Of a DNA stretch of 21,355 nucleotides, positions 7,743 to 14,584 are shown in pieces. Each line of letters starts with the position of its first letter. Positions within the stretch are counted from its first letter, which is position 1. The position numbers were made by a program, and so were the translations under genes. The stretch comes from Dehalococcoidales bacterium (lineage in GTDB: Bacteria > Chloroflexota > Dehalococcoidia > Dehalococcoidales > Fen-1064), in contig JAQTPO010000017.1 in assembly GCA_028712845.1 (NCBI GenBank), forward strand, positions 1 to 21,355, read 5' to 3'. The notes under the pieces were generated by a model, which was not told the origin of the DNA, made no database searches, and saw only the letters and a program-made list of their open reading frames with translations.

Positions 7743-7771
7743 ATCATACCAAAATACATATATTGTGACAA
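7743..7771 (-). promoter_or_regulatory. Promoter of the ABC transporter pair
   Basis: On the minus strand TTGTCA (7771-7766), a 17-nt spacer and TATGAT (7748-7743). Transcription would start near 7736, only about 8 nt before the ATG. The promoter lies back to back with the lexA promoter, close enough for LexA bound at its own site to influence it. Confidence 0.55.
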
Positions 7772-7798
7772 TTTTCTTGACAAACCAATCCTGCTATG

Positions 7799-7810
7799 GT
7801 ACATTCGTTC
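7799..7810 (+). promoter_or_regulatory. Probable LexA operator (SOS box) of lexA
   Basis: GTAC-ATTC-GTTC matches the GAAC-N4-GTTC LexA box of Gram-positive and green non-sulfur bacteria at 7 of the 8 specified positions. It abuts the -10 hexamer TATAAT at 7811-7816, where a bound repressor would block RNA polymerase. The position upstream of lexA supports autoregulation; the single mismatch (T for A) leaves some doubt. Confidence 0.6.
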
Positions 7811-7816
7811 TATAAT
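7811..7816 (+). promoter_or_regulatory. -10 element of the lexA promoter
   Basis: Perfect TATAAT, 19 nt before the GTG start. No good -35 lies at 16-18 nt; TTGACA at 7777-7782 is a perfect hexamer but 28 nt away, so it probably belongs to another arrangement or is fortuitous. Confidence 0.5.
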
Positions 7817-7835
7817 AAGTACTGGTGAGGTAATT

Positions 7836-8462
7836 GTGCGGAAATTAGGCTTAAATACAACCCGTGAGCGCATCCATCAGTTCATCCATAGTTTTATCGA
7901 TGAGCGAGGCTATTCGCCCACAGTGCGTGATATTCTCAAAGGTTGTGAAATAAGCTCTACCGCCGTAGTCCAGTATCACCTGGATGTGCTGGAGAAGAGC
8001 GGCCGCATCCATCGTGATCCGGAGGTATTCCGTAGTATCAGACTTTCTGAAAAGAAAAATACAATTATGGTACCGCTCTTAGGGACAATCGCCGCCGGTG
8101 AACCAATACCTGTACCCAATAGCGATACATGGACAAATCAAGCAGCAGAAACGCTGGAGATACCACAGGATATGGTTGGAAATAAACAGGTCTATGCGCT
8201 GAAAGTCAAAGGTCAATCGATGATAGACGCCCTCATCGATGACGGTGATATTGTTTTGATGGAGCAGGCTGATTCCGCTGAAAACGGCGAAATGGTAGCG
8301 GTATGGTTGAAAGACAGACAGGAAGTCACCCTGAAAAGAATTTATGTTGAGACGGACAGTGTCCTGCTCAAACCAGCCAACCAGTATTTGAAGCCAATTC
8401 AACAGAACCCTGATAATGTGGAAATTCAGGGTAAAGTAATTGGTGTCATCAGAAAACTCTAG
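7836..8462 (+). CDS. lexA: LexA repressor (SOS response, self-cleaving)
   Basis: A 208-residue transcriptional repressor. The N-terminal winged helix (about 1-70) contains RGYSPTVRDILKGCEISSTA with the recognition helix around 38-49. The C-terminal S24 peptidase domain has the cleavage site IAAGEP (Ala87-Gly88), nucleophile Ser128 in VKGQSMID, and general base Lys167 in TLKRIY. All residues needed for RecA-stimulated self-cleavage are present. The GTG at 7836 is chosen over the upstream ATG at 7737 because GGTGAGG lies 5 nt before it and because the family N-terminus starts here; the extra 33 codons would run across the promoter and operator. The operator overlapping the promoter indicates autoregulation. 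No other SOS gene is adjacent. Confidence 0.95.
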   Translation: MRKLGLNTTRERIHQFIHSFIDERGYSPTVRDILKGCEISSTAVVQYHLDVLEKSGRIHRDPEVFRSIRLSEKKNTIMVPLLGTIAAGEPIPVPNSDTWTNQAAETLEIPQDMVGNKQVYALKVKGQSMIDALIDDGDIVLMEQADSAENGEMVAVWLKDRQEVTLKRIYVETDSVLLKPANQYLKPIQQNPDNVEIQGKVIGVIRKL

Positions 8463-8509
8463 ATTTGAAAAAATTTCTGACTTATTAAGCCAAGCTGCGG
8501 ATATTCGCT

Positions 8510-8602
8510 ACGGCGACTCCCCTGTTTTCCCGTGTCAAAAAAAGAGCACAAAATCACCCACTCCGATTATTTAGTTGTATATTTTTTCAGAGGAGTCGCC
8601 GT
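8510..8602. repeat. Long-armed inverted repeat between lexA and the zinc-ribbon gene
   Basis: Arms 8510-8524 (ACGGCGACTCCCCTG) and 8588-8602 (CAGAGGAGTCGCCGT) pair at 14 of 15 positions and enclose a 63-nt AT-richer loop. It lies in the 169-bp gap between convergent genes. The right arm is not followed by a T-run, and the loop is too long for a normal intrinsic terminator. A bidirectional 3'-end structure, a short non-coding RNA or a small mobile palindrome are options. Confidence 0.6.
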
Positions 8603-8631
8603 CACAAGGATATTTTAACGTTAACCCGACG

Positions 8632-8934
8632 CTAACCGTTGGCTTTCATTGCGTTGAAGCACTCGGAGCAATAGACGGGTTTTCCCTGACGAGGCTGGAA
8701 AGGTACTTCACAGTCCTTGCCACACCGGGCACAGGTAGCTGTGAACATCTGCCGGGGACCGGCATTTCTTCCGTCAGCTCCGCCTCGCTGTGACTTTCTG
8801 TTCTGTCGGCAGGAAAGACAGCGCTTCGGCTCATTAGTGTAGCCTTTTGAAGAGAAGAATTCCTGTTCCCTTGCGGTGAATGTGAATGGATTGCCGCAAT
8901 CTACGCATGTGATTTGTTTGTCCTGATAGGTCAC
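8632..8934 (-). CDS. Small double zinc-ribbon protein
   Basis: A 100-residue soluble protein with two treble-Cys-pair modules. The first, at the N-terminus, is CVDC...CLSC (Cys10/13 and Cys39/42) within a zf-trcl-like domain (ITCVDCGNPFTFTAREQEFF and following); the second is CARCGKDC...CSEC (Cys68/71 and 89/92, with an extra Cys75). A basic, Gly/Arg-rich linker (47-62) joins them. The GTG start at 8934 is chosen because GGAGGG lies 6 nt upstream; the longer frame from the ATG at 8976 would read through this SD. The family is widespread in anaerobic bacteria with no firm function; nucleic-acid or protein binding through zinc is the usual expectation. It has its own promoter, divergent from the lipid kinase. 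Confidence 0.85.
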   Translation of the reverse strand: MTYQDKQITCVDCGNPFTFTAREQEFFSSKGYTNEPKRCLSCRQNRKSQRGGADGRNAGPRQMFTATCARCGKDCEVPFQPRQGKPVYCSECFNAMKANG

Positions 8935-8996
8935 TGGTAACCCTCCATTAAATAGTATCGACGGTTTCCTCATCAAAATTAAAACCGTTGGCGTTT

Positions 8997-9025
8997 ATTG
9001 TACATCAAACATTTATAACTTACAA
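8997..9025 (-). promoter_or_regulatory. Promoter of the zinc-ribbon gene
   Basis: On the minus strand TTGTAA (9025-9020), a 17-nt spacer and TACAAT (9002-8997). The roughly 60-nt leader contains a 7-bp hairpin, ACGGTTT (8961-8967) with AAACCGT (8982-8988), before the SD. Confidence 0.5.
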
Positions 9026-9042
9026 ATTGGCTTGCTGAGGTA

Positions 9043-9051
9043 TGCTATAAT
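9043..9051 (+). promoter_or_regulatory. Extended -10 promoter of the lipid kinase gene
   Basis: TGCTATAAT, a perfect extended -10, 47 nt before the TTG start. No strong -35 is present at 16-18 nt, which is acceptable for an extended -10 promoter. Confidence 0.5.
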
Positions 9052-9098
9052 ACGTCAAAAGAGACAACAGCAGTTATTATCCTCCCCGGAGGTGGAAC

Positions 9099-10007
9099 TT
9101 GTCTTATGCCAGGCTTATTGTCAATCCAGCCGCAGGCGCCGGCAGGACCGCTAAAAAATGGCCGTATATTAAACAGCTCCTGAAAAAAATCGGCTTAAAA
9201 TTTGAACACGACATCACCGAGGCGCCGGGACATGCTATCGAACTAGCCAAGTCAGCAGTCGGCAAGGGTTATAAACTGATTGTCTCCGTAGGCGGCGATG
9301 GCACTATTAATGAAATCGTTAATGGGCTATATGTCACCGGCGGCATAAAAGATGTGGAACTGGGCATCATCGGCACCGGCACCGGCAGCGATTATATCCG
9401 TACCATCGGTGTCTCCAAACATTATCAGGAATCATGCCAGCATCTTATGAATCCCGTGAAAATGTCGGTGGACCTCGGTATGGTTGAATCACTTGGTAAT
9501 GGTCAAGCCAATAGGAGATTATTTGCTAATTTTGCAGGGCTAGGCTTCGACGCCGAAGTTGTCAGAGCCACCACCAAAAAATTCAAATCCCTGGGCGGAA
9601 AACCGGCATATTTGATGGGTTTACTCAGCACTTTCCTGACTTATAAAAACCATGAAGTTCGTCTGATACTGGACGGGCAGAAGGAAGACAGAAAAATCTG
9701 CACCATCGTAATGAGCAATGGCAAATACGGCGGCGGTAGTATGCTCATTGCCCCTGGAGCCGACCCCAGTGACGGCTTATTTGACGTGCTCATTATCGGG
9801 AATATCAGTAAACCCGACCTACTCTGCTCACTACCGAGAATTTACCGTGGCACGCATCTCACACACCCCAAAGTCACTTTGAAAAGAGCTAAGGTAGTAG
9901 AAATACACTCAGAAGGACATATGTCCATTCAGGCTGATGGAGAACTTCTGGGAGAAGCGCCGGCGCGTTTCACCGTCTTACCATCGGCGCTCAATATTCT
10001 CGTCTAA
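9099..10007 (+). CDS. Diacylglycerol kinase family lipid kinase (YegS/DgkB-like)
   Basis: A 302-residue cytosolic or membrane-associated kinase predicted to phosphorylate diacylglycerol or a related lipid. Seen: the N-terminal strand-turn VNPAAGAG (8-15); the ATP-binding signature VGGDGTINEIVNG (64-76); and GTGTGSDYIR (92-101), the family's GTGND-type motif. The C-terminal half has the expected beta-sandwich segments (LIAPGADPSDGLFDV; IQADGE). The start is TTG at 9099, with GGAGGT 5 nt upstream; this gives the canonical N-terminus, and no ATG lies in an acceptable place. The SD lies in a small palindrome, CCTCCCCGGAGG, that could partly hide it. The SPFH gene follows after 31 nt, so the two probably form an operon linked to membrane lipid homeostasis. 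Confidence 0.9.
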   Translation: MSYARLIVNPAAGAGRTAKKWPYIKQLLKKIGLKFEHDITEAPGHAIELAKSAVGKGYKLIVSVGGDGTINEIVNGLYVTGGIKDVELGIIGTGTGSDYIRTIGVSKHYQESCQHLMNPVKMSVDLGMVESLGNGQANRRLFANFAGLGFDAEVVRATTKKFKSLGGKPAYLMGLLSTFLTYKNHEVRLILDGQKEDRKICTIVMSNGKYGGGSMLIAPGADPSDGLFDVLIIGNISKPDLLCSLPRIYRGTHLTHPKVTLKRAKVVEIHSEGHMSIQADGELLGEAPARFTVLPSALNILV

Positions 10008-10038
10008 AATTTGCTCAAAAAAGCGTAAGGAGACAATT

Positions 10039-10965
10039 ATGGCTTGGTTAATAGTCGGTATCATTCTATTCATCTTGTTCCTCATCCTCGTACTTTCCTC
10101 AGTGTTCACGGTAGAACAGCAGACAGTTGCTCTTATTGAGCGGTTCGGGAAATTTAACCGGTTGGCAGAACCGGGCATACACTGGAGGATTCCCTTCGGC
10201 ATCGAAAAAGTTGCCTCCCGCCAGAGTATGAGAATAAGGCAACTCGACCTCGCCGTCGAGACCAAGACCCACGATGATGTCTTTGTCATCCTCAAGCTGG
10301 CAGTGCAATATTGTATCCCAAGCAAAGATAATGTCTTTGACGCATCTTATAAACTGGCTGACCACATTGTCCAAATGAATAGCTGGGTCTTCGATGTGGT
10401 GCGGTCGAAAGTGCCGACAATGAAACTGGACCAGGTCTTTGAAAACAAGGATGAAATTGCGGATGACGTGAAGAAAAACCTGCAGGAAAGAATGGCACAG
10501 TACGGCTGGGAAATTGTCAGGGCGCTGGTGAATGACATCGAGCCTGACGCCAAGGTCAAAGACGCCATGAACGAGGTAAACCGCCAACAGCGGTTACAAA
10601 CTGCCGCAAGCGCTCAGGGTGAGAAAGAAAAAATTCTGGTCATCAAAAAGGCAGAAGCCGAAGCGGAAAGTAAACGCCTTCAGGGCGAAGGTATCGCCAA
10701 CCAGCGGCGTGCTATCATCAATGGCTACCGTGACTCCATACAGAATTTTCAGGACGGAATACAGGGCGCCAGTGCTAAAGAAGTTATGGATTTGGTAGCC
10801 TTGACCCAATATTTTGATACACTGCAATTGCTGGGCGGAGACGCCCGCTCTAAAGTTATCTTTCTACCAAGCAACCCCGGAGCAGCGGGCGATTTCCTGA
10901 ACCAGATACGCATTGCCTTTGCCTCCAGTCAAGAAATATTACCCGGCGAGGAACCAAAAGAATAA
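10039..10965 (+). CDS. SPFH/stomatin-like (prohibitin-fold) membrane protein
   Basis: A 308-residue protein with one N-terminal transmembrane helix (about 3-22), then an SPFH/PHB domain (about 24-200; FTVEQQTVALIERFGKFNRL, then WRIPFGIEKV), then an Ala/Glu-rich coiled coil (KAEAEAESKRLQGEG and following) and a C-terminal tail ending in an acidic segment. The overall layout resembles stomatin and the plant hypersensitive-induced-reaction subgroup; such proteins form large ring assemblies in membrane microdomains. ATG at 10039 has AAGGAGA at 10027-10033; the longer in-frame start at 9937 lies inside the lipid kinase gene and is rejected. There is no NfeD-type partner protease next to it. Transcription ends at a strong terminator just downstream. 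Confidence 0.88.
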   Translation: MAWLIVGIILFILFLILVLSSVFTVEQQTVALIERFGKFNRLAEPGIHWRIPFGIEKVASRQSMRIRQLDLAVETKTHDDVFVILKLAVQYCIPSKDNVFDASYKLADHIVQMNSWVFDVVRSKVPTMKLDQVFENKDEIADDVKKNLQERMAQYGWEIVRALVNDIEPDAKVKDAMNEVNRQQRLQTAASAQGEKEKILVIKKAEAEAESKRLQGEGIANQRRAIINGYRDSIQNFQDGIQGASAKEVMDLVALTQYFDTLQLLGGDARSKVIFLPSNPGAAGDFLNQIRIAFASSQEILPGEEPKE

Positions 10966-10995
10966 TCCCGGTAAACTAATAACCGCTTTGACTCG

Positions 10996-11035
10996 AATAT
11001 CCACCGCCTCTTAATCCAGCGGTGGATATTTTTTT
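10996..11035 (+). terminator. Intrinsic terminator of the lipid kinase/SPFH operon
   Basis: Perfect 12-bp stem (10996-11007 with 11019-11030), an 11-nt loop and seven T residues (11029-11035). The right arm and T-run lie within the last codons of the convergent amidase gene, encoding its KKYPPLD tail. The minus-strand reading has no T-run, so it works in one direction. Confidence 0.9.
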
Positions 11036-12426
11036 GCCCATGGTCTGGCTTTCTCAAAAGCCGCCGCCGCCCTCAAAACACTAGCCTCATCATATTTCCG
11101 TCCGATAATCTGGAGTCCAATGGGCAAGCCATCGTCCGTGAAACCACACGGCACCGAAGCAGCAGGCTGTCCGGTGATATTGAAAGGATAGGTGAATGGC
11201 ATCCAAGCCATCGGGGGAACTTTCTGACCATTGATTTCTTTAGGACCGTAATATGGGACATCGAAGGCTGGCACCGCCAGTGTCGGTGTTAATAAGAGGT
11301 CGTACTTCTCAAAAAAGCCCCTCATTTTATTCCAGTATTCCAGATGATTCATCCGCGCCTTCACGTAATCCATTGCCTTAATATCGATGCTTGCCGCCAC
11401 ATAGCGCGCCAGATTCGGGTCAAAATATTTGCCCCAGGTTCCGAGCTTATCATACAGCGAGGCACACATGGCGCCGGCAATCTGTGTGGAAAAAGCCGCT
11501 TCCGGACTGCCGACATCAGGATGAGCCGATTCTACTTCACAGCCAAGCGTAGTAAAGACTTTTACAGCAGATTCCGTGACTTTCAAGACTCTTTTGTCGA
11601 CGATGGCGTAACCAAGATTACTGCTCCACGCTACCCTCATTCCCTTCAAATCGCCTCGTAGCGCAGTTTGATAATGCGGCGGTGTCTGAGGAACAGCGTA
11701 CATATCACGTTCATCATAACCGGCAATTACTTCCATCATTAACGCCGCATCACGGACTGTTCGAGTAATTGGACCCGTCACCGACAGCCCTTCCCACAAA
11801 CCCGGAAAACCGGGCCACTGTGGCACACGTCCGAAACTCGGTTTCAAGCCGAATACCCCGCAGAAACTGCTTGGAATGCGGATTGAGCCACCGCCGTCAC
11901 TGCCGATGGCAATGGGCACCAGACAGGCAGCCATTGCTGATGCCGCACCGCCACTGGACCCTCCGGATGTCTTTTTTACATTCCACGGATTTCTTGTGAC
12001 GCCGAAGAGCGGATTATTGGTCGTAGCCACCCAGCCGGATTCAGGTGTATTGGTTTTACCGATGACAATAGCGCCGGCATTTTTGAGCCGTTCCACGACA
12101 ATGGCATCCTGCTCCGGCACGAAGTTTTCATACATTTTGGAACCGCCGGTAGTCTTGATTCCTTTTGTAAACACAAGGTCTTTGATGGACACCGGCACAC
12201 CATGCAGTTTACCGAGCGGCTCCTTCTTCATTACCTTTTTCTCGGCTTTTTTAGCTTCTTTACGGGCACTCTCGGCAACAACGGTACAGTAGGCATTGAT
12301 TTTGGGATTAATAGCTTCAATCCGCGCTAAAACAACGTCCATAATTTCTACCGGCGATAATTTTTTTACCCCGATTGCCTTACGCATTTCGGTGGCTGAC
12401 ATACGACAGATTTCCCGATTATCCAT
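11011..12426 (-). CDS. Amidase signature family hydrolase
   Basis: A 471-residue amidase (473 if the first ATG at 12432 is used), predicted to hydrolyse a C-N amide bond. The Ser-cisSer-Lys machinery is visible, in numbering from the first ATG: Lys84 in VSIKDL, the cis-Ser loop TSGGSSGGAASAMAA (155-169) and nucleophile Ser183 in SDGGGSIRIPSSFCG. The second ATG is preferred because AAGGAG is 8 nt from it but only 2 nt from the first. The family includes GatA, but the C-terminal region (TYPFNITGQPAASVPCGF, LQIIGRKYDEA) is that of stand-alone amidases, and no gatB or gatC is adjacent, so this is not called as gatA. The substrate is unknown. It is a single gene with its own extended -10 promoter. 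The 3' end doubles as the SPFH operon terminator. Confidence 0.9.
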   Translation of the reverse strand: MDNREICRMSATEMRKAIGVKKLSPVEIMDVVLARIEAINPKINAYCTVVAESARKEAKKAEKKVMKKEPLGKLHGVPVSIKDLVFTKGIKTTGGSKMYENFVPEQDAIVVERLKNAGAIVIGKTNTPESGWVATTNNPLFGVTRNPWNVKKTSGGSSGGAASAMAACLVPIAIGSDGGGSIRIPSSFCGVFGLKPSFGRVPQWPGFPGLWEGLSVTGPITRTVRDAALMMEVIAGYDERDMYAVPQTPPHYQTALRGDLKGMRVAWSSNLGYAIVDKRVLKVTESAVKVFTTLGCEVESAHPDVGSPEAAFSTQIAGAMCASLYDKLGTWGKYFDPNLARYVAASIDIKAMDYVKARMNHLEYWNKMRGFFEKYDLLLTPTLAVPAFDVPYYGPKEINGQKVPPMAWMPFTYPFNITGQPAASVPCGFTDDGLPIGLQIIGRKYDEASVLRAAAAFEKARPWAKKYPPLD

Positions 12427-12483
12427 TTTCATAACTCCTTCTGACTAATCGGACTGAATTTGCACCAGCATTAAATTGGATTT

Positions 12484-12493
12484 ATTATAGCAA
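12484..12493 (-). promoter_or_regulatory. Extended -10 promoter of the amidase gene
   Basis: On the minus strand TTGCTATAAT (12493-12484), a perfect TATAAT with an upstream TG, about 57 nt before the likely start. The -35 region is weak. Confidence 0.45.
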
Positions 12494-12512
12494 TTATCAG
12501 ACGATTTTCATA

Positions 12513-12541
12513 TTGACGGAATCCAGCCATCCGAATATACT
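12513..12541 (+). promoter_or_regulatory. Sigma-70-type promoter of the cyclophilin gene
   Basis: TTGACG (12513-12518), an exact 17-nt spacer and TATACT (12536-12541). This is one of the best promoters in the window; the ATG follows about 30 nt later behind AAGGAG (12555-12560). Confidence 0.65.
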
Positions 12542-12570
12542 TAATTTATTAAATAAGGAGCAATCATGTT

Positions 12571-13179
12571 ATGAGCAAAAACAAACTATCAGCTATTTTT
12601 ACATTAATTGTTGCTTTATCTCTTGTAATAACATCTTGCGGAGGAAATGTGAAAAAGACTTATTCAGCAGCGCCACCCATGACTATCGACCAGAACAAAG
12701 AGTACACTGCCACCATTAAGACCAACTATGGCGACATCGTAGTGCAGCTTTTCCCCAAGGACGCTCCCCTTGCCGTCAATAATTTCGTCTTTCTGGCACG
12801 CGATGGTTACTATGACGGTGTCAAGTTCCACCGCGTGATAAAAAACTTTATGATTCAGAGCGGCGATCCCACCGGCACCGGCTCCGGGGACCCGGGATAT
12901 GCATTCAATGATGAACCGATAACGCGGGACTATGTTCAGGGCACGCTCGCCATGGCTAACTCAGGCCACAACACCAACGGCAGTCAGTTTTTTATCACTC
13001 TGGTCAATATGAGCGGCAGACTATCAAAAGACTATACGATTTTCGGGCTGGTGACCGGCGGCTTCGATGTCGTCCAGAAGATAGGTAATGTCCCGGTGAA
13101 AATGGGGCCGGTAGATTCTTCTCCTTCTGTCCCTACGGTGGATGTTCACATCAATACGGTTACAATCACAGAAAAGTGA
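12571..13179 (+). CDS. Lipoprotein peptidyl-prolyl cis-trans isomerase (cyclophilin type)
   Basis: A 202-residue protein that probably assists folding outside the cytoplasm. A type II signal peptide is seen (basic start, hydrophobic 7-20, lipobox VITSC with Cys23), followed by a linker and one cyclophilin domain (about 46-200). Active-site elements are FHRVIKNFMIQSGD (87-99; Arg89, Gln96), TGTGSGDPGYAFNDE, the LAMANSG segment and GSQFFIT (137-143). The short loops are typical of bacterial PpiA/B-type enzymes. ATG at 12571 has AAGGAG 10 nt upstream; a two-codon ATG-Leu-stop begins at 12566 between the SD and the start, which may be chance. It is a single gene with its own promoter and a strong terminator. 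Confidence 0.93.
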   Translation: MSKNKLSAIFTLIVALSLVITSCGGNVKKTYSAAPPMTIDQNKEYTATIKTNYGDIVVQLFPKDAPLAVNNFVFLARDGYYDGVKFHRVIKNFMIQSGDPTGTGSGDPGYAFNDEPITRDYVQGTLAMANSGHNTNGSQFFITLVNMSGRLSKDYTIFGLVTGGFDVVQKIGNVPVKMGPVDSSPSVPTVDVHINTVTITEK

Positions 13180-13180
13180 C

Positions 13181-13234
13181 CTTGTCATACTGAGCGACTT
13201 GTCTTGAGTGAAATCGAAGGAAGTGAATGTATCT
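13181..13234. repeat. Degenerate copy of a widespread dispersed intergenic repeat
   Basis: The sequence from 13197 (ACTTGTCTTGAGTGAAAT, then CGAAGG) differs by only a few transitions from the common bacterial intergenic element ACTTGTCCTGAGCGAAGT-CGAAGG, and the preceding GTCATACTGAGCG resembles its GTCATTCTGAGCG partner. Recognition is from memory, not from a search. It lies directly after the cyclophilin stop and before the terminator. Confidence 0.5.
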
Positions 13235-13247
13235 AGTAATTTGAAGG

Positions 13248-13284
13248 AAAAGAGGCGGCTCGTATTGTGAGCCGCCTCTTTTTT
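13248..13284 (+). terminator. Intrinsic terminator (probably bidirectional) after the cyclophilin gene
   Basis: Perfect 14-bp pairing between 13248-13261 and 13269-13282 with a 7-nt loop and a run of six T residues at 13279-13284. On the minus strand the stem is followed by TTTTCC, so it may also end the convergent 3-hydroxyacyl-CoA dehydrogenase transcript. Confidence 0.9.
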
Positions 13285-13347
13285 ACATTACATTAAATAC
13301 TAAAAAGAAAATATCTCTTATTCCCTCGTTTCAAAGGGGGAATAATG

Positions 13348-14199
13348 TTACTTATACTCGTAGAAACCTTTGCCGCTCTTACGTCCAAGCCAGCCGGCAG
13401 TCACCATCTTACTCAATAAAGACGGCGCCGCATACTGCGGGTCTTTCAATTCGGCATACATTGCATTGGCAATGAACAAAGCCGTGTCCAGACCAACTAG
13501 GTCTGCCAGCGTCAAAGGGCCCATCGGGTGATTCAATCCCAGATTGATAGCCGCATCGATATCCTCTTTGGTCGCGACACCGCTATCCAGCATACGGACA
13601 GCATTCAGCATAAACGGCACTACCAGACGGTTTACGATAAAACCCGGACAATCCTGTGCGATGACCACCTTCTTGCCCATTTTCTCCCCGAACTGTCGTC
13701 CGGCGGCAATGGTCTCAGCACTGGTCGCAATCGTCTTTACCACCTCGACCAGTTTCATCAAAGGTACAGGGTTAAAAAAGTGTATGCCGAGCACTTTGTC
13801 CGCTCTTTTAGTCATCATTGCCATATCGATAATGGACAAACAGGAGGTATTGGTTGCCAGCAGGGCGCCGGGAGGACAAATCTTGTCCAGTTCCGCAAAC
13901 AGTTTCTTCTTCAGTTCCAGATTCTCGGTAATGGCTTCAATCACCAGGTCACGGTCGGAGAAATCCGATATTTTGGTTGTACCTTTAATACGACTGAGAA
14001 TGACATCCATTTCATTCTTGGTCATTTTGCCTTTTTCTACATTGCGGCCAAGAATAGATTTAATGGCATTCAATCCCTTTTCCAGCAGCGCATCATTGGC
14101 TTCTGACACCTTGACATCATAGCCGGCTTGAGCTGCAGTTTGGACGATGCCGCCACCCATCAATCCACACCCGATTACACCTATTTTTTTTATTTCCAT
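13348..14199 (-). CDS. 3-hydroxyacyl-CoA (3-hydroxybutyryl-CoA) dehydrogenase
   Basis: A 283-residue NAD-dependent enzyme that oxidises L-3-hydroxyacyl-CoA to 3-ketoacyl-CoA, or the reverse, in fatty-acid or butyrate-type metabolism. The Rossmann motif is GVIGCGLMGGGI (7-18). Catalytic residues are Ser119 in TNTSCLS, His140 in GIHFFNPVPLMKLVEVV, Glu152 in the same block and Asn190 in CPGFIVNRL. The C-terminal domain is intact (HPMGPLTLADLVGLD; KSGKGFYEYK). The length is that of the monofunctional Hbd/PaaH type, with no crotonase fusion. The ATG at 14199 is preceded by AAGGAGAGG 10-12 nt upstream. It stands alone, with no thiolase or crotonase next to it. A 46-bp repeat lies 100 bp upstream and may carry its promoter. 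Confidence 0.94.
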   Translation of the reverse strand: MEIKKIGVIGCGLMGGGIVQTAAQAGYDVKVSEANDALLEKGLNAIKSILGRNVEKGKMTKNEMDVILSRIKGTTKISDFSDRDLVIEAITENLELKKKLFAELDKICPPGALLATNTSCLSIIDMAMMTKRADKVLGIHFFNPVPLMKLVEVVKTIATSAETIAAGRQFGEKMGKKVVIAQDCPGFIVNRLVVPFMLNAVRMLDSGVATKEDIDAAINLGLNHPMGPLTLADLVGLDTALFIANAMYAELKDPQYAAPSLLSKMVTAGWLGRKSGKGFYEYK

Positions 14200-14530
14200 C
14201 CGATTTTACCTCTCCTTTATCATTTCCTATCTTATTTTGAAGTGAGCAAAAATTGACAATCCCCACCAACATTTGAGTATATACAGAAAAACAGATGGTT
14301 TTTTTGATACTATCATATGCCCCGAAAGATATCAAGAACGACAATAACAGGGTTAAATTCTCTTTTGGTTGATATTAAGTTTATTTAATCTGGTATTTAA
14401 TCCAATTTCAACCAAATCAGAACCTAACCAATAACAGGGATATTACTTAGTTTTGGTTTGAATCGGTTTAACCGCAGACTGGAGAAACAGAAAATCAACC
14501 ATAATTAGGTAGAACCCGTCAATTCCCGAT
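14200..14530. other. AT-rich divergent intergenic region with several short repeats
   Basis: This stretch has no credible gene. It holds repeat copy 1 (14300-14345), an 11-bp direct repeat CAATAACAGGG (14342-14352 and 14429-14439), and a 9-bp inverted repeat TTTGGTTGA/TCAACCAAA (14364-14372 and 14408-14416), with further TTGGTT and GGTTT-like blocks up to about 14480. It is probably the control region for the divergent dehydrogenase and carboxyltransferase genes. Confidence 0.5.
14300..14345 (-). repeat. 46-bp direct repeat, copy 1
   Basis: Matches 18694-18739 at 42 of 46 positions in the same orientation. It is bounded internally by TTGATA...TATCAA. Read on the minus strand, toward the dehydrogenase gene, it contains TTGATA-N17-TAGTAT, a possible promoter. 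Flanking sequences of the two copies do not match. Confidence 0.8.
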
Positions 14531-14559
14531 TTGACTAGATTGAGTGTGAGATGTATAGT
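14531..14559 (+). promoter_or_regulatory. Sigma-70-type promoter of the carboxyltransferase gene
   Basis: TTGACT (14531-14536), an exact 17-nt spacer and TATAGT (14554-14559). The ATG at 14585 follows with GGAGG (14574-14578) 6 nt before it. A longer in-frame TTG start coincides with this -35 and is therefore rejected. Confidence 0.6.
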
Positions 14560-14584
14560 ATATCAGTTATTGCGGAGGTCAATT

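Noticed and set aside
7777..7816. TTGACA (7777-7782) paired with TATAAT (7811-7816) as the lexA promoter
   Set aside because: The 28-nt spacer is far too long for sigma-70; only the -10 is annotated.
7737..7835. N-terminal extension of LexA from the ATG at 7737
   Set aside because: It runs through the -10 and SOS box, and the GTG at 7836 has a good SD.
9937..10038. 34-codon extension of the SPFH protein
   Set aside because: It lies inside the lipid kinase gene; the basic extension is a shadow and the ATG at 10039 has AAGGAGA.
12566..12574. ATG-TTA-TGA mini-frame just before the cyclophilin start as a leader peptide
   Set aside because: Two codons only; most likely chance, although it sits at an ideal SD distance.
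14531..14584. 18-codon extension of the carboxyltransferase
   Set aside because: Its start codon is the -35 of the promoter; GGAGG precedes the ATG at 14585.
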